64,000 nt of DNA. It comes from Arthrobacter sp. ISL-30. GTDB lineage: Bacteria > Actinomycetota > Actinomycetes > Actinomycetales > Micrococcaceae. This document shows positions 37,362 to 47,204 of this stretch, in pieces (position 1 is the first letter of the stretch; every line of letters starts with the position of its first letter). The stretch lies in NCBI RefSeq assembly GCF_018613855.1, contig NZ_JAGGPK010000029.1, positions 52,882 to 116,881 on the forward strand. The letters run 5' to 3'. A program made the translations under genes and the position numbers. The notes under the pieces are model-generated. The model was not told where the DNA came from, did no database searches, and saw only the letters and a program-made list of their open reading frames with translations.

Positions 37362-37975
37362 TAGGCCTCCTCGGAAGGTCCATTGTGCTCGTTTTCCAGC
37401 CCGGCCTCGTCGAGGTGGCTGAATTCAATTTCGACTTTTCCTTGCCGGATCTTGTCGAAAGGAAGTTTCACGGGGTCACCCTGCTTGGGCTTCATCCCTT
37501 TTTTGGCCTCAAGTTCGGGGATGAGGTTTACCCCGGTGTCGTCGACGGCCTTGATCCTGCCCGTAATGTTCTCGCCCTGGATGACCTTGACGGTAACCAT
37601 GCGGCCGCGGGCACGGTGCCAGTGCCGGGGTTCAGTAAGGGGACGTCCGACGCCGGGCGAAGAGACCTCGAGGTCGTAGGGCCGGGAATCGCCGCCGGGA
37701 TCATTGTCCAGGACCGTGGAAAGTGCGCGTGAGATGTCCGCAATGACATCTAGGCTGACCCCGCCGGTTTCTTCCTGCGGCAGGTCTACCACCACATGCA
37801 CCGTTCGGTGCGAACCGGCAACGTGAATGGAAACATCTTCAAGGTAAAGGCGGTTGGCGAGGACAGTCGGTTCCAGCAGGGCCCTGAGCCGGGCCGCCTC
37901 CGGGTTGTGGAGTTCCGTGACGCCCGTGTCCGTCCTTGTCCGGCCTGATGAAGTCGTGGCTTCCGAAGAGCTCAT
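37361..37975 (-). CDS. rimP: Ribosome maturation factor RimP
   Basis: 30S assembly factor acting early on the head domain. 204 residues. The N-terminal domain contains [23 protein letters not shown], and [20 protein letters not shown] is the family signature. A C-terminal SH3-like domain follows. Its ATG has GGGAGG upstream and it heads the rimP-nusA-ylxR-infB-rbfA set. Confidence 0.93.
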   Translation of the reverse strand: MSSSEATTSSGRTRTDTGVTELHNPEAARLRALLEPTVLANRLYLEDVSIHVAGSHRTVHVVVDLPQEETGGVSLDVIADISRALSTVLDNDPGGDSRPYDLEVSSPGVGRPLTEPRHWHRARGRMVTVKVIQGENITGRIKAVDDTGVNLIPELEAKKGMKPKQGDPVKLPFDKIRQGKVEIEFSHLDEAGLENEHNGPSEEA

Positions 37976-38062
37976 GATGCCAGCCGCCTCCCGATAGATG
38001 ATGTTGTGTGTACTAGCCTATCGACATTCCAGGCGGCTTGGTGCACGCACTTCCCGCCATGC

Positions 38063-39310
38063 ATGACAACATGGACTGTTGTGATTGAGGACAGCGGGGA
38101 CAAACAGCGGCCTGGGCGGACAGCGAGGACCATCCTTGTGTCCTTGGTCGCAGTGCTGGCCCTTGGCGTCGGGGTTGTGCTGACGCCGCACCCCGAACAG
38201 GACCCGCAACCGACCTTCTCGGAAGCCGCCCTGGCCGCGGCCTATGAGGACGCGATGTCCCTCGGCAACAGCGCACGACTGCTGCAGGCATCCGCAGCTG
38301 AATCCGGGACCACCTCGGAGTTGCTCACGACACAGGCCCGTGCCCTCCAGGAACCCGGGACCTCCCAGGAATCCGGGACCTCCCAGGAACCGGGGACATC
38401 GTCACCTTCCGCCGCGAGCGCCGGTACAGCAGCTCCTGCCTCCTCGACGTCGTCCCCGGATGCCGCGCCCGGTATGCAGGGCCGTGGAGTGGCGCGGGAG
38501 GACCTGGTGACCGGCCTGTCCTCCAGCGCTGCCCGACGGCTGGCTGATGCTGCCCAGGCCGACGGCGGCACCGGCCGCCTGCTGGCCGCCGTCGGAACCG
38601 CGCAGTTCCTGGAGGCATCCCGACTGGCCAATGCATGGGGGCTGGCCGCACCTACCGAACCCGCATCGCCAACCACGACCCCGATCGCTCCTGACCCGCA
38701 GGCAACTCCGGAAGCCCAGGAGTTGGCGGCCGCCGGGGCACCAGCCACCTCTGGTGGGACGCCGGAGGCTTGTCCTTCCGAGGGTTCAGTCGCAGAGGGT
38801 CCAGTCGACGAGGGTTCATCAAACGCCACCACCCCGACGGCGACTCCGGCGACCCTTGGCACGGCACTGTCCGCCGCCGTCGGTGCCGAGCTTGAAGCCG
38901 TGTATGTGTACCAGGTGGCAGTGACGCGGCTCGACCCGAAGGCCGGGGCCGTCGCAGGCGAGCTGCTTGCCAGGCATCAGGACGCCCTGCGGACGGCGGA
39001 AGCAAACAGTGTGCTGCACTGCGCGACCATTCCTCCACGTGAAGCCGGCTACCGCCTCCCGGCCGCCTTTGCTTCGGAACCTGCCGCCGCGCTCGGTGAC
39101 CTTGAATCTGAGATGCTCGCCGTCTATGGAGACCTAATTGCCGTAAGCGACGGCGACACCCGCGCCTGGGCGATTTCCGAGCTCCTGGCCACAGCACGCC
39201 GGGCAGTCGCCTGGGCTATCCCCCCAGTTGCCCTGCCCGGCATCGACGTCGACCCAACAGCACTTCCGCCGCTTCCTTCCCCCTCAACCCCCACTCCCCT
39301 CCCCAAGTAA
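38063..39310 (+). CDS. DUF4439 (ferritin-like) domain protein with repeat-rich linker
   Basis: About 415 residues. A single hydrophobic segment (TILVSLVAVLALGVGVVLT) acts as membrane anchor or signal. A low-complexity Ser/Thr/Pro/Ala linker includes three 18-bp repeats (QEPGTS, QESGTS, QEPGTS) and a Gly/Glu repeat. The C-terminal 140 residues (AVGAELEAVYVYQVAVTRLD and following) match the helical DUF4439 domain. The start is uncertain: GTG 38006 is open, and ATG 38063 or GTG 38081 are both plausible. It is divergent from rimP. Function unknown. Confidence 0.7.
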   Translation: MTTWTVVIEDSGDKQRPGRTARTILVSLVAVLALGVGVVLTPHPEQDPQPTFSEAALAAAYEDAMSLGNSARLLQASAAESGTTSELLTTQARALQEPGTSQESGTSQEPGTSSPSAASAGTAAPASSTSSPDAAPGMQGRGVAREDLVTGLSSSAARRLADAAQADGGTGRLLAAVGTAQFLEASRLANAWGLAAPTEPASPTTTPIAPDPQATPEAQELAAAGAPATSGGTPEACPSEGSVAEGPVDEGSSNATTPTATPATLGTALSAAVGAELEAVYVYQVAVTRLDPKAGAVAGELLARHQDALRTAEANSVLHCATIPPREAGYRLPAAFASEPAAALGDLESEMLAVYGDLIAVSDGDTRAWAISELLATARRAVAWAIPPVALPGIDVDPTALPPLPSPSTPTPLPK

Positions 39311-39412
39311 CCAGCATTTGTTGTCGTCATTCGCCCTCTTGGCGACCACAACTGCGACTCAGTTTGCTGCTGTTAGCTGGAAGGCGACGCCGCTTGGTGG
39401 TTGGCTGGAGGC

Positions 39413-40141
39413 ATGACCACCGCCGAAGCCGCTTCGCTCCATGAGAATGAGCCGCACGGAAATGACCTCGCCCACCGCCTGAACTGGCTTCGTGCTGGCG
39501 TCCTTGGCGCAAACGACGGCATCGTCTCCGTCGCCGCCATCGTGGTGGGCGTTGCCGGTGCTACCGCCAGCACCGGGCCCATCCTGGCTGCAGGTGCTGC
39601 CGGAATGGTGGGCGGAGCGGTCTCAATGGCGCTTGGTGAATACGTGTCCGTGAGCAGCCAAAGCGACAGCCAGAAAGCCATGATCGAAAAGGAGCGGCGG
39701 GAGCTGGCCGAGCAGCCTAAAGAGGAACTTGCCGAACTCACTGCGATCTTCCAGGAAAAGGGCCTGACGGCGGAAACTGCCCACAAAGTGGCTCTTGAAC
39801 TGACCGAACACGATGCCCTGGCGGCCCACTTGTCCGCCGAGCTGAACATCGACCAGGACGATATCGTCAGTCCCTGGAATGCGGCCTTCGCCTCGGCCAT
39901 AGCGTTTACCCTGGGCGCGATCCTTCCGATGCTGTCCATCCTGCTGCCTCCTGTGGAAATCCGGGTACCCTTGACCTTCGCGGCCGTCCTTATAGCCCTC
40001 GCGCTGACTGGAGCGGTCGGTGCCTGGATCGGCGGAGGCTCGAGAATCCGAGCCGCTGTACGCGTGGTGGTGGGCGGCGCCGTGGCTCTCGCCGCGACAT
40101 TCACCATCGGTAACCTGCTTGGTGCCAGCGGGATCGTGTAG
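39413..40141 (+). CDS. VIT1/CCC1-family transporter
   Basis: 242 residues, five hydrophobic helices. RLNWLRAGVLGANDGIVSVAAIVVGVAGA is the first-helix signature of CCC1/VIT1 iron/manganese transporters. GEYVSVSSQSDSQKAMIEKERREL leads into the cytoplasmic metal-binding helical region with its Glu-rich stretch. Substrate is probably Fe(II) or Mn(II). A TTG at 39401 is an alternative start. It follows the ferritin-like gene by about 100 bases; an iron-related link is only a guess. Confidence 0.85.
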   Translation: MTTAEAASLHENEPHGNDLAHRLNWLRAGVLGANDGIVSVAAIVVGVAGATASTGPILAAGAAGMVGGAVSMALGEYVSVSSQSDSQKAMIEKERRELAEQPKEELAELTAIFQEKGLTAETAHKVALELTEHDALAAHLSAELNIDQDDIVSPWNAAFASAIAFTLGAILPMLSILLPPVEIRVPLTFAAVLIALALTGAVGAWIGGGSRIRAAVRVVVGGAVALAATFTIGNLLGASGIV

Positions 40142-40162
40142 TGCCTGAGTACCCTTGGGTTA

Positions 40163-41200
40163 ATGAGCCTGCTCGCCGATGTACCCATTCCCGCGGACCT
40201 CGCCGCACGCTATAGCCGGTCATCCGGTGGACGCGCGTGGCTCGTCAGCCTGCCTGCACTGCTGAGGGGCTGCCTGGAACGCTGGGACCTCACGGTTGAC
40301 CTGGCGCCGGGCGCCCTGCCGTGGAACGGTCACGGCGCACTGGTGGTTCCTGTGCTGCTGCCCACCGGAAGGCCGGCGGCACTCAAGGTGGCCTATCCGC
40401 ACGACGAAGCTCGTGTGGAACGGAACGCCCTGATGCTGTGGAACGGCAGGGGTGCGGTGCGGCTGCTGGACTCCGACGCCGGAAGTTGCGCCATGCTCCT
40501 GGAACGCCTGGACGCAGTGCACTCCCTTCAGGATGAAGCGATGGATCGTGCCGCCGAAGTCTGGGGGCGACTCATGCAGGAACTGTCCCTTAGGCCGGAT
40601 GGACGCTTCGAGTGGGTGGAGTTGGACCATGTGGCTGCCCGCGCTGAGCAGTGGAGTGATGACCTGCCTGCAGAATGGGAACAACTCGGCCGGCCCTTCC
40701 CCCGCTGGCTGCTTGAGGCAGCCCTGGAGGTTTGCCAGACCCGCGGTGCCGTAGGGCGGCGGGCTGCCAACGACGTCCTGGTCCACACCGATTTCCATTT
40801 CCTGAACATCCTCGCCCGACTGGACAGCGCTCCGGACGCCGGAGGAATTCAGGACCACTTCGCCGCCATCGATCCCCAGCCCCTGGTCGGGGAAGCCGAG
40901 TTCGCCGTCGCGCCCGTGCTCTGGAACCGCATCTCCGAGCTTTCCCTGCGGGATCCGGAGGGCGCACTGCGCGAGCGCTGCAGGGACTTCAGCCTCGCGG
41001 CCGGGCTGGACGCTGAGGTGGCCCGGCAATGGAGTGTGGCTCGCGAAGTGGACAATGCACTGTGGTATGCCTCCCATCAGGGGCACAGCGGTGACCTGGC
41101 CCGTTCGCTCTGGGTGGCCAGCACGCTGGCTGGGCGCACCCTCGACGGGCTGCCCGCAGCACATGCCCTCCCTGCGCCGGGAGAAGGTGCCTTCAGCTAA
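40163..41200 (+). CDS. Aminoglycoside-phosphotransferase-like kinase
   Basis: 345 residues of the APH fold, closest in type to the APH(6)/hydroxyurea phosphotransferase group. An ATP-binding lysine lies in PAALKVAYPHDEARVERNAL. The catalytic loop is VHTDFHFLNILARL (about 212) and the metal-binding aspartate is in AIDPQPLVGEAEFAVAPVLWNR. Many members of this group do not confer resistance, so a metabolic kinase is as likely. A TACCCT box 7 bases before the ATG suggests a leaderless start. It overlaps the convergent decarboxylase by 4 bases. Confidence 0.8.
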   Translation: MSLLADVPIPADLAARYSRSSGGRAWLVSLPALLRGCLERWDLTVDLAPGALPWNGHGALVVPVLLPTGRPAALKVAYPHDEARVERNALMLWNGRGAVRLLDSDAGSCAMLLERLDAVHSLQDEAMDRAAEVWGRLMQELSLRPDGRFEWVELDHVAARAEQWSDDLPAEWEQLGRPFPRWLLEAALEVCQTRGAVGRRAANDVLVHTDFHFLNILARLDSAPDAGGIQDHFAAIDPQPLVGEAEFAVAPVLWNRISELSLRDPEGALRERCRDFSLAAGLDAEVARQWSVAREVDNALWYASHQGHSGDLARSLWVASTLAGRTLDGLPAAHALPAPGEGAFS

Positions 41201-42582
41201 GCAGTCCCGGCAAGGGCATCACGGACGACGGCGACAGCAACGTCGACGTCCGCGGCATCGGTTGACCAGTTGGTCACCGAGACACGCAGGATGTCGCGGC
41301 CCTTCCACCGCGAGCCGGACATCCAGATCCGGCCGTCGGCCATGATGTGCTCCGTCACAGCCCTGGTGCGTGCATCCGTTCCGAAGGCCAGGGAGATCTG
41401 GGTATACACGACGTCGTTGAGTACTTCGACGCCGGGGACCGCTGTGAGGCGCCGGGCAAGCTCCATGGCAAGGACGGCGCGGCCCTCCACGAGAGATGCC
41501 ACGCCGTCCCGTCCAAGCGAACGCAGGGCGGCCCAGACCGGGACGCCCCGGGCGCGACGCGAGAGCTCAGGTACCTTTTCCATCGGGTCCCCGGGTCCGT
41601 GGTTCTCCTGCGGAAGGTATTCGGCATGCATGCCGATGGCGGATCGCAGGGCGGGAACATCGCGGGAGATGACAATGCCGGCGTCGTAGGGCACGTTCAG
41701 GGTCTTATGCGCGTCGGTGCCCCAGGAATCGGCCTGCTCGATCCCTTCGCACAGGTGCCTCAGCGCCGGAGAGGCGGCCGCCCACAGCCCGAAGGCGCCG
41801 TCGATGTGCACCCAGGCACCCTGTTCCCTGGCCGCTTCGATGGCCTGGGGAAAAGGATCGAAGGCACCGGAGTGGAGGTTGCCGGCCTGCAAGCACACAA
41901 TGGCCGGGCCGGGCTTTGAGGCCAGGGCCTTCCGCAGCTCCCTGGCATCGATGCGGCCCTCGGAATCAGCGGGAATGAGTTCGGGCCGGCCGAGTCCCAG
42001 GTAGCGGAGCCCCATGTCCAATGATTCGTGACGCTCTGCTCCGGCGATGACCCGGACACGAGGGGCGCCGCCCAGGCCATCGACATTCACATCCCATCCC
42101 GCATCGGCCAACAAACGCCAGCGTGCCGCAGTCAGCGCCGTGAAGTTGGCCATGGTAGCGCCGGTGGCGAAGCCGACGTCGCTGTCTTCCGGCAGCCCCA
42201 GGAGCTCAAGGAGCCACTGCCCGGCGGCCTGTTCGATGGCCGCCGTCGCCGGAGTGGCGAAGCGCAGGCCGGTGTTCTGGTCCCAGGCCGTCACCAGCCA
42301 GTCGGCCGCCATTGCCGCCGGGAGGGTACCGCCGATGACCCAGCCGAAGAAGCGGCCGGACTGCATGGACATCAGCCCTGGCTCGGCGTGTTCGGCCAGG
42401 AAGTCGATCACCTCGACTGGCGGGATTCCTGTTGCGGGCAGCGGCCCACCAAACTTGCGAGCGACGTCTTCGACGGCGGCCGAGGGCTTTACGGGGCGGT
42501 CAGGAAGCTCCTGGAGCCACCTCCTAGCGTGCAGTGATGCCCGGTCCAACGCTTGCTCAAATTCACGCGAATTGGCCCACAT
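41197..42582 (-). CDS. PLP-dependent amino acid decarboxylase, group II
   Basis: 461 residues of the aromatic-L-amino-acid/glutamate decarboxylase family. GFATGATMANFTALTAARWRLL (about 138) binds phosphate. WVHIDGAFGLWAA has the conserved Asp that contacts the PLP nitrogen. The Schiff-base lysine is in SWGTDAHKTLNVPYDAG (about 295). The substrate (aromatic amino acid, glutamate or other) cannot be told. TAGCAT ends 6 bases before the ATG, which suggests a leaderless start. It is downstream of the TSUP exporter gene but probably has its own promoter. Confidence 0.85.
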   Translation of the reverse strand: MWANSREFEQALDRASLHARRWLQELPDRPVKPSAAVEDVARKFGGPLPATGIPPVEVIDFLAEHAEPGLMSMQSGRFFGWVIGGTLPAAMAADWLVTAWDQNTGLRFATPATAAIEQAAGQWLLELLGLPEDSDVGFATGATMANFTALTAARWRLLADAGWDVNVDGLGGAPRVRVIAGAERHESLDMGLRYLGLGRPELIPADSEGRIDARELRKALASKPGPAIVCLQAGNLHSGAFDPFPQAIEAAREQGAWVHIDGAFGLWAAASPALRHLCEGIEQADSWGTDAHKTLNVPYDAGIVISRDVPALRSAIGMHAEYLPQENHGPGDPMEKVPELSRRARGVPVWAALRSLGRDGVASLVEGRAVLAMELARRLTAVPGVEVLNDVVYTQISLAFGTDARTRAVTEHIMADGRIWMSGSRWKGRDILRVSVTNWSTDAADVDVAVAVVRDALAGTA

Positions 42583-42595
42583 GGGTGCATGCTAC
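42583..42595 (-). promoter_or_regulatory. -10 box of a leaderless promoter (decarboxylase)
   Basis: On the minus strand TAGCAT is followed by 6 bases (GCACCC) and then the ATG at 42582. No Shine-Dalgarno sequence is present. Confidence 0.45.
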
Positions 42596-42628
42596 GCCGA
42601 TCCGAGAAGGCCTTCCATAGCGGCGGGA

Positions 42629-43423
42629 CTAGCTGAAATTGTCCTGCCAGACGTCGTAGCCGAGCTTGATGATTAGCGCCGCGACGACGAGGAGGAACAC
42701 CACCCGGACGAAGCCGCTCCCCTGCCTCACCGCCGTCCTCGCGCCAAGGTAGCCTCCGGCCATGTTCGCGAGGCCGAGGACCAGGCCGACGCCCCATAGC
42801 AGTGAGCCGTGGGGCAGGAAGAACAGCAGCGCACCCGCGTTCGTGGCCATGTTCACAATCTTGGCCTTGGCGCTGGCTTCGAGGAATGCATAACCCATGA
42901 CGGAGACCAGGGCGATGACGAGGAAGGAGCCGGTACCCGGGCCGATGAGGCCGTCGTAGAAACCGATGACCGCGCCGATCACGCACGCCACCACATAGTG
43001 TTTGTGCCCGTCGTGGCGCAGGGCGGTGAGCTCGCCGGCGCTCGGCCGAAGCGCCGTGAAAAGCGCGACGGCAACCAGCGCCACAACGATGATGGGTTTG
43101 AACACGCTGGCTGGCAGGCTGGCCGCCAGGAGCGCCCCGCCAAAACTGCCGGCCAGGGCGATCAGGGCCATCGGCACGGCCGTCTTCAGGTCCGGTCCCA
43201 CACGCCGGTAATAGGTGGCCGCGCTGGTGGCTGTCCCGAAAATGGAACCCATCTTGTTCGTGGCCAGGGCCTGGACCGGCGAGATCCCGGGGACCAGCAG
43301 CAGCGCCGGGAGCTGGATCAGCCCGCCGCCGCCAACTACCGCATCAACCCAGCCGGCGGCGAAGCCCGCCACAACAATGAGGATCAGGGTTGTGAGCTGG
43401 ATTGACTCAAATCCCGAGATCAC
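42629..43423 (-). CDS. TSUP-family transporter (TauE/SafE)
   Basis: 264 residues with about eight hydrophobic helices. The duplicated TSUP signature is visible: [20 protein letters not shown] near residue 25 and [21 protein letters not shown] near residue 148. Family members export sulfite, sulfonates or other organic anions. The GTG at 43423 overlaps the proS stop as GTGA, so it is translationally coupled to proS. Confidence 0.88.
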   Translation of the reverse strand: MISGFESIQLTTLILIVVAGFAAGWVDAVVGGGGLIQLPALLLVPGISPVQALATNKMGSIFGTATSAATYYRRVGPDLKTAVPMALIALAGSFGGALLAASLPASVFKPIIVVALVAVALFTALRPSAGELTALRHDGHKHYVVACVIGAVIGFYDGLIGPGTGSFLVIALVSVMGYAFLEASAKAKIVNMATNAGALLFFLPHGSLLWGVGLVLGLANMAGGYLGARTAVRQGSGFVRVVFLLVVAALIIKLGYDVWQDNFS

Positions 43424-45231
43424 CGTGAGCGGGCGGCGTTCACCACGAAGTCCACTGCCTTTTCTACGGGGACGTTTTCGGCATCTCCGCTGCGGCGGTC
43501 CTTGATCTCGACGACGCCGTCAACCAGGCCGCGGCCGACGGCCAGGATGGTGGGAACGCCGACGAGCTCAGCATCGCCAAACTTCACGCCCGGTGAGACC
43601 TTGGGGCGGTCGTCGTAGATGACGTCCAAACCAGCGGCTTCAAGCTCAATGGCGAGCTTTTCGGCGGTCTGGAAAATTTCTTCTCCACGGCCGACGGCAA
43701 CCACATGCACATCGGCCGGCGCGACGGAGCGGGGCCAGACCAGGCCCTTGTCGTCGTGGTTGGATTCAGCGAGCGCGGCGACCGCACGTGTGACACCGAC
43801 GCCATACGAGCCCATGGTCACGACGACCTGCTTGCCGTTCTGGTCCAGGACCTTCAGGTCCAGGGCTTCTGCGTACTTACGTCCGAGCTGGAAGATGTGG
43901 CCCATTTCGATGCCGCGGGCCGTTTCCAGCAGGCCGGAGCCGTCCGGTGCTTCGTCGCCGGCACGGACCTCGGTGCATTCGATGACCCCGTCCCAGGTGA
44001 AATCGCGTCCGGCGACAAGACCGTAGACGTGCTTGCCGTCCTCGTTCGCGCCGGTGATCCAGCTGGTGCCGGAGACAATACGGGGGTCCACGAGGTAGAG
44101 CAGCTTGCTGGCGCCTTCCAGGCCCAGCAGCGGCTTGCCTGCCTCGACCCCGGGGCCGATGTAGCCCTTGACCAGAAGCGGGTTCTTCTTGAGGTCGTCC
44201 TCGTTAGCGGCTTCGAGACCAATCTCACCGGCGATCGGCAGGAAGGAACCGATGTTCGCCTCCACTCGCTTGAGGTCCACCGCACGGTCGCCGGGCAGGC
44301 CGATGACGACGAGTTGCCGTTCGCCCGTGGGAAGCGTGACTGCGAGGACCACGTTCTTCAGGGTGTCAGCGGCAGTCCAGGGACCGCCGTCGGCCTCGCT
44401 GCGGGGCGCGAGCTGGTTGGAGGCGTCCACGAGCGTCTCAATGGTTGGGGTGTTCGGAGTATCGAGGACGCGTGCCGGGGGTGCGGTGCTGTAGTCGATT
44501 TCCGGAGGCGCAATCGTGGTGACGGCCTCGACATTGGCAGCGTAGCCGCCGGGCGAGCGAACGAACGTGTCTTCACCGATTTCTGTCGGGTGCAGGAATT
44601 CCTCGCTCTTGGAACCGCCCATTGCTCCGGCAGTCGCGGCGACCGGAATCACGTCCAGGCCCAGCCGCGCGAAGATCTTCAGGTAGGCCTCGCGGTGGGC
44701 GGCATAGCTGGCGTCCAGTCCGGCGTCGTCGGCATCGAAGGAATAGGAGTCCTTCATGATGAATTCGCGTCCGCGAAGGAGGCCGGCGCGCGGGCGGGCT
44801 TCGTCACGGTACTTGTTCTGGATCTGGTAGATGCTCAGCGGCAGGTCCTTGTAGGACGAGTACAGATCCTTGACCAGGAGGGTGAACATTTCTTCGTGCG
44901 TGGGGGCAAGGAGGTAGTCCGCGCCCTTGCGGTCCTTGAGCCGGAAGATCCCCTCGCCATACTCGGTCCAGCGATTGCTGGCCTCATAGGGATCCTTGGG
45001 CAGCAGCGCCGGGAAGTGAACCTCCTGGGCCCCGATGGCTGTCATTTCCTCTCGGATGATCTGTTCTACCTTGCGCAGCACGCTCAGTCCCAGCGGAAGC
45101 CAGGTGTAGATTCCCGGGGCCGCCCGGCGAATGTAGCCTGCCCGGACCAGGAGTTTGTGGCTGGCGACTTCGGCGTCGGCGGGATCTTCACGCAGGGTGC
45201 GCAGGAACAGCTGGGAGAGTCGAAGGACCAC
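43420..45231 (-). CDS. proS: Proline--tRNA ligase
   Basis: Charges tRNA-Pro. 603 residues, the bacterial long form with an editing (INS) domain. Class II motifs 1-3 are present ([66 protein letters not shown]). The insertion domain (about residues 225-400) carries the YbaK-like fold. The C-terminal anticodon-binding domain starts near 490 ([16 protein letters not shown]). The start is GTG 45231 with no good Shine-Dalgarno. Its stop overlaps the TSUP gene. Confidence 0.95.
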   Translation of the reverse strand: MVLRLSQLFLRTLREDPADAEVASHKLLVRAGYIRRAAPGIYTWLPLGLSVLRKVEQIIREEMTAIGAQEVHFPALLPKDPYEASNRWTEYGEGIFRLKDRKGADYLLAPTHEEMFTLLVKDLYSSYKDLPLSIYQIQNKYRDEARPRAGLLRGREFIMKDSYSFDADDAGLDASYAAHREAYLKIFARLGLDVIPVAATAGAMGGSKSEEFLHPTEIGEDTFVRSPGGYAANVEAVTTIAPPEIDYSTAPPARVLDTPNTPTIETLVDASNQLAPRSEADGGPWTAADTLKNVVLAVTLPTGERQLVVIGLPGDRAVDLKRVEANIGSFLPIAGEIGLEAANEDDLKKNPLLVKGYIGPGVEAGKPLLGLEGASKLLYLVDPRIVSGTSWITGANEDGKHVYGLVAGRDFTWDGVIECTEVRAGDEAPDGSGLLETARGIEMGHIFQLGRKYAEALDLKVLDQNGKQVVVTMGSYGVGVTRAVAALAESNHDDKGLVWPRSVAPADVHVVAVGRGEEIFQTAEKLAIELEAAGLDVIYDDRPKVSPGVKFGDAELVGVPTILAVGRGLVDGVVEIKDRRSGDAENVPVEKAVDFVVNAARSR

Positions 45232-45314
45232 GGGCAGGTATCCGTTTCTATGGCAAATGCGGCAAAAACTACTGTTACTAATCTACCGGCTGCCGGAGAC
45301 CGGTCCTGCCGCTT

Positions 45315-45433
45315 GGCTCTCCCGGGGGAACACAGAAGAGCCACGCCGCTGTTGAAGGAAGCCCCTGGCCGTTTACGACTGGTCATCCTGCAGTGACGTG
45401 GCTTCACGGCCAAAACGGCCGGAGGCTCTTTTT
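45315..45433 (+). ncRNA. Hairpin-rich candidate small RNA or leader
   Basis: GGCTCT (45315-45320) can pair with AGAGCC (45337-45342), which can alternatively pair with GGCTCT (45424-45429) just before five T. A 14-position imperfect stem joins 45361-45374 to 45413-45426. The 3' end therefore looks like an intrinsic terminator. No protein is encoded. The rest of the 390-base gap (45232-45621) holds another hairpin (45451-45469) and the ABC operon promoter. Confidence 0.4.
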
Positions 45434-45530
45434 ACATCCCCCTGAATCAGCCGTGCCCCAGCGGCACGGTAATCAAGAACTTATGTGATGGACACCACGA
45501 TTCAAGCGGTCGACAGGGCGTTTCGGGCTA

Positions 45531-45592
45531 TTGACCGCCGGGGTGGAGGGGTCTACTTTAAATTCATCAGCTGATGAATTAGCTGATGAGTT
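45531..45592 (+). promoter_or_regulatory. Promoter and operator of the ABC-TetR operon
   Basis: -35 TTGACC (45531-45536), 17 bases, -10 TACTTT (45554-45559). Directly after it lies a perfect 20-bp palindrome, AATTCATCAGCTGATGAATT (45561-45580), then a direct repeat of its right half, AGCTGATGAGTT (45581-45592, one mismatch). The site covers the expected transcription start, ideal for repression by the operon-encoded TetR regulator. Confidence 0.75.
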
Positions 45593-45621
45593 AGTGGTTG
45601 ACAAGGACCGATGAGGCGGCC

Positions 45622-46452
45622 ATGACCCACATCGCCAAACATAAAGCAGAATTCGGCACGCAAGCGGAAATCGGTACGCAGGACGCGGAGCCGTCCCTCA
45701 CAGTTGCCATCGAAGTCGTTGGACTGCACATCACGCGGGGTCGCACCGCTATCCTGCGCGGCATCGACTGTACAGTCAACCAGGGGAAAATTACGGGTCT
45801 CCTAGGCCCTTCCGGCAGCGGCAAGACCACCCTCATGCGCGCCATCGTCGGCGTCCAGCGAATCACTCGAGGCAGTGTGAAAGTGCTCGGGCGACCTGCG
45901 GGCAGCCCTTCACTGAGGCACGAGGTCGGGTACGTCACCCAGGACCCCAGCGTCTATCCGGATCTCAGCGTGGAGTCGAACGTGCGCTATTTCGGCGCCA
46001 TGTACGGCGCGACGGCGGCCGACATCACCGAGGCGATCGCCGCCGTCGGGCTTGAGCAGTTTGCCCGGCAAAAAGCCGCGGATCTCTCCGGCGGTCAATT
46101 CAGCCGCGTATCGCTGGCATGCGCCCTTGTCTCCCGGCCGCGGCTCCTGATCCTCGACGAACCCACGGTCGGCCTCGACCCCGTCCTGAGGGCCGAGCTG
46201 TGGGATAGGTTCGCAGGAATGGCGGACGCGGGAACCACGCTGCTCATCTCCAGCCATGTTATGGAGGAAGCCGGCCACTGCTCGTCGCTACTCCTGTTGC
46301 GCGAAGGCCGGCTCATGGCCCAGCTTTCTCCGGCAGAGCTAAGCCGACGAGGCCGCAGCGACGACCTTGAGAGGGCCTTCCTCCACGTCATTCGGGAGGC
46401 CGAATCAGGCGAAAGAGAGGCCGAATCCGGCGAAAGGGAGGTCCGGCCATGA
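45622..46452 (+). CDS. ABC transporter ATP-binding protein (exporter type)
   Basis: 276 residues from ATG 45622; a TTG at 45598 is possible but lies close to the operator. Walker A GPSGSGKTT is near residue 65, the signature DLSGGQFSRVS about 155 and Walker B RLLILDEPTVGLDP about 178, in the pattern of ABC-2 drug/antibiotic exporters (DrrA-like). A 3' duplication, EAESGERE, forms the tail. It overlaps the permease gene by 4 bases. Confidence 0.9.
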   Translation: MTHIAKHKAEFGTQAEIGTQDAEPSLTVAIEVVGLHITRGRTAILRGIDCTVNQGKITGLLGPSGSGKTTLMRAIVGVQRITRGSVKVLGRPAGSPSLRHEVGYVTQDPSVYPDLSVESNVRYFGAMYGATAADITEAIAAVGLEQFARQKAADLSGGQFSRVSLACALVSRPRLLILDEPTVGLDPVLRAELWDRFAGMADAGTTLLISSHVMEEAGHCSSLLLLREGRLMAQLSPAELSRRGRSDDLERAFLHVIREAESGEREAESGEREVRP

Positions 46453-47204
46453 ATCCCCTCATGATGCTTGCCACTACACGGCGAGTCCTCGGCGAGCTCA
46501 GGCATGACCATCGCAGCATCGCCATGATCCTGGTAGTTCCGGCCCTGCTGCTCACGGCCGTCTACTTCCTCTTCGAAAACGAAACCCTTCCTCCCGGAGT
46601 CCCGCGAACGTTCGACCGGGTAGGACTCATGATGCTGGCCATCTTCCCCTTTGTGGTGATGTTCCTGGTCACCTCCATCACGATGCTTCGGGAACGGACT
46701 TCGGGAACCCTTGAGCGGCTGATGACGACGCCGATCCACAAGGCGGACCTGCTGTTCGGCTATGCCCTGGCGTTTTCCATCATGGCCGCGCTGCAGTCGC
46801 TCGTGGCGACGGCCGTGGCCTACCTGGTCTTCGACCTCGATATCCAAGGACCGCCTGGCTATGTGGTGATGATCGCTGTGATCAACGCCGTGCTGGGCGT
46901 GGCGCTGGGGCTGCTGTGCTCGGCGTTTGCGCGGACGGAATTCCAGGCCGTCCAGTTCATGCCAGTTGTTGTGGTGCCCCAGATCCTGCTCTGCGGGCTC
47001 TTCGTCGCCCGGGACCGCATGAACGACGTCCTCGAAGCGATCTCCAACGTCCTGCCGCTTACATTCTCCGTCGATGCCTTGCAGGAGATTGCGGCAAACA
47101 CCGAAGCTACGCCCGCTTTGTGGGAGAACGCCGGCATCATGGCTGCGATTGTGCTGGGTGTACTGGTGCTCGCCTCGCTCACGCTGCGGCGGCAAACGGC
47201 GTGA
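46449..47204 (+). CDS. ABC-2 type transporter permease
   Basis: 251 residues with six hydrophobic helices, the ABC-2 membrane topology. The cytoplasmic coupling segment ITMLRERTSGTLERLMTTPIHKADLLFGYAL after helix 2 is typical. With the upstream ATPase it forms a two-gene exporter, presumably a dimer of each. Its stop overlaps the GTG of the tetR gene (GTGA), so the three are one operon. Confidence 0.9.
   Translation: MNPLMMLATTRRVLGELRHDHRSIAMILVVPALLLTAVYFLFENETLPPGVPRTFDRVGLMMLAIFPFVVMFLVTSITMLRERTSGTLERLMTTPIHKADLLFGYALAFSIMAALQSLVATAVAYLVFDLDIQGPPGYVVMIAVINAVLGVALGLLCSAFARTEFQAVQFMPVVVVPQILLCGLFVARDRMNDVLEAISNVLPLTFSVDALQEIAANTEATPALWENAGIMAAIVLGVLVLASLTLRRQTA

Noticed and set aside
40163..41200. 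Aminoglycoside resistance gene
   Set aside because: The kinase fold is clear, but many chromosomal members do not act on aminoglycosides and there is no mobile context.
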